Source: Bradyrhizobium oligotrophicum S58 (GTDB taxonomy: Bacteria; Pseudomonadota; Alphaproteobacteria; Rhizobiales; Xanthobacteraceae). Taken from it: a DNA stretch of 64,000 nucleotides. Under the pieces are notes generated by a model. That model was not told where the DNA came from and ran no database searches. It saw only the letters and a list, made by a program, of their open reading frames with translations. The position numbers were made by a program, and so were the translations under genes. Below, piece by piece: positions 61,901 through 64,000 of the stretch; position 1 is the first letter of the stretch, and every line of letters starts with the position of its first letter. The DNA is taken from the NCBI RefSeq assembly GCF_000344805.1, contig NC_020453.1, forward strand, positions 5,985,001 through 6,049,000. Direction: 5' to 3'.

Positions 61901-62619
61901 CGCGGCTGTTCGAGGAAATTGCGCGGCGACATCAACACCGCGGTGAAGCCCGTGAACAGCGGATTCAGCAATCCGCCCATCAGCCCCATGTCGTGGTAGA
62001 GCGGCAGCCAGCTGACGAATACGTCGTCCCTGGTTCCGCCAAGGGCCTCCTCTATCGCGATCTCATTGGCGACGAGGTTTCGGTGGGTGACGCAGACTCC
62101 CTTCGGCTGCGAGGTCGAGCCCGACGTATATTGGAGAAACGCGATCGCATCGCCCTTCAAATCCGGCTCGCGCCAGGACGCTGCTGCATCGACCCGCAAC
62201 GCGTCGACCGCGACGATATGCGCGACGGTCCGGCCGAGAGAGGCTGCTATGCTGTCACGAAGCCGCGCCTGAGTGAGAATGAACCGTGGCGACGCGTCGC
62301 GCAGAATGCCTTCGAGGCGGCTGGTGTAGCGCTCCTTGCCAGCTTCCGGCGGATAGGCAGGCACCGCGATGACACCAGCATAGAGGCAGGCGTAGAACGC
62401 GACGGCATAGTCCGGCCCGTTCGGCAACAGGAGAACGGCACGTTCGCCTTCACCTGCAAGCTCCTGCAAATGGGCCGCGAGCGCGCGAATGCGCTGATCC
62501 AGAGCGGCGAACGTCAGTTCCTCCGCGACGTCATCGCCTTCGATGAAGCGCAGCGCCACATGGTCCGCACGCAGGACTGCATGCTCGCGGAGGCGTTCGA
62601 CCAGAGTTTCTATCCGCAT
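52900..62619 (-). CDS. Siderophore NRPS, loading subunit with fatty acyl-AMP ligase; modules Asp and Gly
   Basis: A 3239-residue synthetase ordered FAAL-ACP-C-A-PCP-E-C-A-PCP. Residues 1-575 are a fatty acyl-AMP ligase (YTSGSTSQPKG near 162, PLYHDMGLMGG, CYGLAEATLLV). The ACP has LGGNS near 607. C1 HHIVADGLS near 797 would acylate the first amino acid. A1 (YTSGSTGAPKG 1265) has pocket code DLTKIGHVGK, the aspartate type. PCP1 is near 1655, the E domain HHLAVDGVSWR near 1838, C2 near 2180, A2 near 2795 with code DILQLGMVWK (glycine), and PCP2 LGGHS near 3178. The Glu-rich C-terminus looks like a docking segment. ATG 62619 follows GAGAAG at very short spacing. The gene lies 52 bases after the hydroxylase gene, which fits beta-hydroxylation of the aspartate. 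Confidence 0.93.
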   Translation of the reverse strand: MRIETLVERLREHAVLRADHVALRFIEGDDVAEELTFAALDQRIRALAAHLQELAGEGERAVLLLPNGPDYAVAFYACLYAGVIAVPAYPPEAGKERYTSRLEGILRDASPRFILTQARLRDSIAASLGRTVAHIVAVDALRVDAAASWREPDLKGDAIAFLQYTSGSTSQPKGVCVTHRNLVANEIAIEEALGGTRDDVFVSWLPLYHDMGLMGGLLNPLFTGFTAVLMSPRNFLEQPRRWLDAIHRHGGTCSGGPDFAFALCVDRVSDEAIARLDLSRWRFAFSGSEFVRRATLERFAERFRTTGFDSRALTPCYGLAEATLLVTAGDRQSQAACQTLDPVALGSGRIAEADEGTDLMACGTVADGHAVRIMRSDASAEADANEIGEIWVAGPSVAKGYWNNPQATAQAFVARDGARWLRTGDLGFVRDGTLVVTGRLKDLLIVRGQNIYPFDLEQAVETDVTSVRKGRVAAFPVEIDGAEGIGIAAEFSRVVLRRTPSDVLIKAIGEAVMRQTQEYPAVVVLLNPQGIPLTTSGKLQRSACRAGWAQGTLDSFMVFERGRQDADLLLVSELASETERRLASIWQDVLRVAQVSRDDDFFMLGGNSIAAAQIAGMVRDRFGVELDLRCFFDAPTLAALAAQVDATNGKCRVLPLRAAPPGARELLSPAQERLWFLWSMDPDSTAYTIACAVQFEGHLDQALLVQALTEVVARHEALRTTFVAQDGRAKQVIHAALDIPVAVEDLRRCPRADRAQRVAARTRDELGRPFDLAHGPLLRAVLMQLAHDRYELLLTAHHIVADGLSLDVLLAEISAIYDGLRRGAGTLPAPSAIQYADYAAWQREWLGSPEADQQLAYWRRRLGETHSPLVLPFDRPRPPVQSYRGDTIHVEIASDLALKLRSLARQQRVSMFMLLLAAYQLLLFRYSGQSDLRVGVPVAGRRQAELASLIGCFVNTLVLRADIADDMSFADLLEQAKEEVISGLAHQDIPFDRLVDALKPARSGGHNPLFQVKFNYMAAPRGFTAVDGLRADARIIDLAGSHFDLALDIVDGAANMTASLNYATDLFDVASVERVGRQLVDFLQQIADGIDRPLADFTLARDVRQVVAQDVRRFAFTDMLGLIAAASADRGDQIALRQGQIEVSVAELERWSDRIARALAAHGVTRETPVALWIERSPAFVAALLGVLKAGGAYVPLDPAWPVARIERILHDGAITRLIADVDRLAAAEALDCLVIDAEGRGNDSSDVFVPFGAHPAQTAYVIYTSGSTGAPKGVAVSHGAVANYVQALLSRLQPRAGASMAMVSTVAADLGHTVLFGALASGATLNLLAADAAFDADTFAQAMRDGEVGILKIVPSHLRGLLRARRSADMLPRDVLILGGEPSDPALIEDVRRLRPQCRIINHYGPTETTVGVTTHEWGEADHGAVPVGLPLANLRAHVLDDALNEVPCGAAGELYVGGAGLARGYRGAPGQTAERFIPDPFGPAGERLYRTGDRVRCDQAGRIIFLGRRDDQIKLRGYRIEPAEIARVITSRQGIADAVVVARAIDADQERQELVAYCVAAPGTTLRPDGLRQQLAALLPDYMVPTRVIMLERLPLSANGKLDRAALPQPDDETVAVYAAPVGAAEQAIAAVWQQVLGRDRIGRNDNFFELGGDSILSLQIIARLRKRGMILTPKQMFAQQTIAALAGVVVTTSTPAVTSPAAARRAVNAGAAELLPIQLRFFSETIANRDHFNQAVLLIPQAQIEWSVLQRALAAVVMHHDALRIAYRRVGEVWQGSPADVPAASDLLWIRSGVQLGDIGAIAAAAQASLSLASGTLLRAVGFDLVDGSQRLLVAIHHLAVDGVSWRILLEDIASACAQIASGAAVALPPNSDSPSSWAQRLSAHASSERLAEQMPFWLASSSGSDLPCDHDHGGVDVEADADEVVLSVDPALTARLLEAAPAAYRTQVNDLLLAALSRAIWNWSGREDVAIELEGHGREDIFAGADITRTVGWFTSAFPVRLGGGGEPDGALIKRVKETLRSIPDHGLGYGVLRYLGAPEHRDVLARTPSPRIVFNYLGRFDADLGAKAAYRMAPESPGSMRAADTPLRAWLTVNGEVREGQLSLAFRYGRRRYRRATVERLAELYKAALRGLVDHCLGTPPCLTPSDVPLSGLDQAALDRLCATLDCSNVEDIYPLSPMQEGMLFHAIRDGKDDAYVNQLAVELRGVSPAQVREAWQEASARHAVLRTGFVWEQLSGAAQQIVHRRLDAPVVEDDWRGAQRAGSDLDAALAEAAQRERALGFDVTRPPLQRLRLIRLNEDKVWLIWTHHHIVLDGWSSARLIADVLQQIGGGAPAVAQGSYRDYIAWLQTRDQTAAAEFWRRTLRKFNEPTRLADTLRASGTIAGMTGHGRVTSVLDGDLTVHLRRFATQQRITMNTLLQGAWVQLLRQFTGQDRVCFGVTVAGRPAELAGAEGMVGLFINTLPLIDGPHPQTELGDWLRALQGQNVAARDYEWMPLHEIQRLAGEGGQSLFDSIMVFENYPIDQALTDQESAGRRIGKVEHVTPTNYPLAVAAFDGAEGLRLDFNYDRAQLGERAVRLLSAAMRDWLAQISADATRPTGCLHAIGCDALACILRWSGSAASQTTSGRSLNVAAPCVVTQIEAQAARAADATAIISGDHAMSYGELNAQANRLARRLRARGIGADMVVGLALERGPMMMVALLAVLKTGAAYLPLDPDYPAERLAYMVRDSGARLLLTQATLHAGFAPALAEIGAEAWLLDSSAAEEAGEAGNLDVTIHPESLAYVIYTSGSTGSPKGVMVRHGALTNFLAAMAEQPGIVSDDRVLGLTSLSFDIAVLELWLPLAHGAQIVLADRSAAHDPSDLKALVARHGVTMMQATPSSWRMLIDHEGSEPWLPWGCRVLSGGEALPPDLARRLAELGRDVWNMYGPTETTVWSARHRLDADHPAPVLGGPIGHTTLYVLDANLNLAPVDVAGELFIGGEGLARGYWKRGALSAERFIPDPFDAAGGRLYRTGDLVRWRSDGVLDYVGRADHQVKIRGHRIELGEIEARLLELPGVRDSVVVAQKLGGDRQLIGYVSGEERLDGAELRTNLASLLPDYMLPSRVMVLPRLPLTPNGKIDRRKLPSPWQGETSRHAYEAPIGEIEITLARIWTELLGVDRVGRNDRFFELGGHSLLAVRLMSRVAQEFGVSVQLSKLFAHSELAEFARIVSISLIEEEFEERELQELIEAEV

Positions 62620-62671
62620 CTTCTCAGGTACCCGATAAGCAGCGTGGCGTTCGATCGGCGGGAGGGTCGGC

Positions 62672-63634
62672 TCAGTGCAACCGATGGGCTTGCGCCATCG
62701 CGACGATCACCCTGCGCGGTCCCTTGAACGGCTCGCGCGCATGCGCCGTCAGCATGTTGTCGAGCATCACGACGTCGCCGGCCTGCCAGGGAAAAATGAT
62801 CTTGTGCCGGTCGAGCACGCCGCGCACCGTGGCCAGCGTCTCGTCGTCGATCGGCGAACCGTCGCCATAGAAGGCATTGCGCGGCAGCTCGAGCGGATCG
62901 CCGACGATATCGAGCAGGCTCTCGCGCAACTCCGGTGCGAGGCTGGAGACATGAAAGAGGTGCGCCTGGTTGAACCACACCGCATCCCCGGTGACAGGGT
63001 GGACCGCGATGCCCTGGCAGACCTGCCGCGTGCGCAGCTCGTCGCCATCCTTCCATTCACAGATGATCGAATGGGCAGCGCAATAGGCCTCGACCTCGGC
63101 CTTCGATTCCGTGCCGAACACCTGCCTCCAATCGACATCGAGGCCGCTGCCGTAGTTACGGACATACATGACACCCCGCTCGGCGAAACGATTGCGAATC
63201 GCGGTGGGCATGTCGCGGTGGATGAGCCTGCTGTCGGCGATGGGCGTCTCGCCGCCCTGCTGGGCAGGCTGCTGGCAGTAGAACCAGATCTTCATCGGCC
63301 AGTCGCGCGTATAGGCCTGCTCGTTGTGGAGCGGGATGCTCTGGTGCGGCGGATATTCGGTCGATGTGTAGACACCGGAGCTGACCTGCGACCGTGGTGT
63401 CGAACCGAATTCGTATGCGAGCAACGGATGGCCGAAGCTAGCAGCAAAGCTCCTGAACGCCTCCGCTCCGTCGAGATGGAAGTCACGGAAGAGAATTCCG
63501 CCGCACGCATAGAGCTGACGCTCGATCATGTCGCGGACCTCATTGACGGCCTCCATGAGCGGCTGCTGCTTACGACCAGCCCGCAAAAGGAACGGCAGAG
63601 CTTCTTCATCTATCTTAGGTTGTGACATGAGCAT
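62672..63634 (-). CDS. TauD/SyrP-family Fe(II)/2-oxoglutarate hydroxylase, probable aspartyl beta-hydroxylase
   Basis: A 320-residue non-heme iron oxygenase of the TauD/SyrP group. The iron-binding facial triad is visible as His103-x-Glu105 in PLHNEQAY and the distal His near 295 in LTAHAREP, followed by the 2-oxoglutarate-binding arginine in GPRRVIVAM. The HxE form is typical of the SyrP branch, which hydroxylates the beta carbon of aspartate held on an NRPS carrier protein. It lies directly before the NRPS whose first adenylation domain has an aspartate pocket. The product would be beta-hydroxyaspartate, a bidentate Fe(III) ligand. ATG 63634 has AGGAG five bases before it; a second ATG at 63628 is possible. 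Confidence 0.87.
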   Translation of the reverse strand: MLMSQPKIDEEALPFLLRAGRKQQPLMEAVNEVRDMIERQLYACGGILFRDFHLDGAEAFRSFAASFGHPLLAYEFGSTPRSQVSSGVYTSTEYPPHQSIPLHNEQAYTRDWPMKIWFYCQQPAQQGGETPIADSRLIHRDMPTAIRNRFAERGVMYVRNYGSGLDVDWRQVFGTESKAEVEAYCAAHSIICEWKDGDELRTRQVCQGIAVHPVTGDAVWFNQAHLFHVSSLAPELRESLLDIVGDPLELPRNAFYGDGSPIDDETLATVRGVLDRHKIIFPWQAGDVVMLDNMLTAHAREPFKGPRRVIVAMAQAHRLH

Positions 63635-63714
63635 GATGTCTCCTCACCCTTCGTCGAATTCAGCATCAAATTCTCTTCGCCAGCCAATCCGGGCCGGCCA
63701 TCAGCGCACGATAC

Positions 63715-64000
63715 TCAGCGCCCCTCGCATGCGACCTCAAGCCTGGGCAATGCCTGACGCGCCAGCGCTGCGGCCACGAGGTTCAACAGATCTGCCTGCC
63801 GTGTGTGAATGAAGAAATGATCCCCCGGCAGCATGTCGAGCCCAAACACTGCCGACGTCTCCGCCCGCCAGGCCTTCAACGCCTCCGGACGCGTCTCGTC
63901 CTGGTCGCCGCCGAATACGTGAAGCGGACAGGGCAACGGCTGACGGCGCTGATAGACGTAGTTCCCACACATCAGGAAATCCGCCCGCAGGATCGGCAAC
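63715..64000 (-). CDS. Type II thioesterase, C-terminal part (5' end outside window)
   Basis: The last 94 or so residues of a GrsT/RifR-type alpha/beta hydrolase. It shows the FGGDQDE strand with the catalytic aspartate and the GDHFFIH motif with the catalytic histidine. The nucleophilic serine and oxyanion region would lie beyond the right edge. Such enzymes free carrier proteins blocked by misprimed acyl groups. It ends 80 bases before the hydroxylase start, on the same strand, and probably belongs to the same operon, so the operon begins outside the window. Confidence 0.82.
   Translation of the reverse strand, partial: LPILRADFLMCGNYVYQRRQPLPCPLHVFGGDQDETRPEALKAWRAETSAVFGLDMLPGDHFFIHTRQADLLNLVAAALARQALPRLEVACEGR

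Noticed and set aside
63635..63714. Possible Fur, Irr or RirA box before the hydroxylase gene
   Set aside because: No AT-rich dyad or ICE-like element could be made out in the 80 bases, and the operon probably starts outside the window.

Overview
The window looks like chromosomal DNA of an alphaproteobacterium, most probably Bradyrhizobium or a close relative. The grounds are very high GC, rhizobial-type DctB/DctD/DctA, a homodimeric-type AceE with lipoyl-tagged Lpd, and GC-rich palindromic intergenic repeats. The genus call is inference from gene content, not from a search. Almost every gene after the first lies on the minus strand; the exceptions are the truncated gene at the left edge and ridA.

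Left part (1-8900). A truncated 3-hydroxyacyl-CoA dehydrogenase is followed by about 1 kb of non-coding, repeat-rich DNA. Then comes a minus-strand operon, read from 7957 down to 1675: NitT/TauT-type binding protein, IlvD-family dehydratase, ABC ATPase, two permeases and a NicX/M29-like metalloenzyme. It looks like uptake plus catabolism of an unidentified small, possibly N-heterocyclic, compound. RidA and an 80-residue hypothetical protein follow.

Middle part (9000-24000). This is a C4-dicarboxylate utilisation island. In transcription order it holds aceE, aceF, lpd, dctA, maeB, an NDH-2 and the dctB/dctD two-component system. Together these would import malate or succinate, decarboxylate malate to pyruvate, oxidise pyruvate to acetyl-CoA and reoxidise NADH. 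A near-consensus sigma-54 promoter precedes aceE (24004-23990), so the whole line may be driven by DctD. That link is inference.

Right part (24200-64000). This is a large nonribosomal peptide cluster for what I read as a lipopeptide siderophore. In transcription order: type II thioesterase (cut by the window edge), TauD/SyrP-type hydroxylase, three NRPSs (3239, 2193 and 5473 residues), alpha/beta hydrolase, PvdE/SyrD-type exporter, IucB-type acyltransferase and ornithine N-hydroxylase. The first NRPS opens with a fatty acyl-AMP ligase and ACP. I read the eight adenylation pockets by hand as Asp, Gly, Phe, Gly, hydroxyornithine-type, Ser-like, Gly, hydroxyornithine-type. Epimerisation domains follow positions 1, 5 and 6, and a thioesterase ends the line. 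The predicted product is an acylated octapeptide with one beta-hydroxyaspartate and two hydroxamates, enough for hexadentate Fe(III) binding. No MbtH protein, TonB receptor or iron regulator is inside the window; the cluster continues past the right edge.

I saw no tRNA, rRNA, CRISPR array, transposase or integrase.
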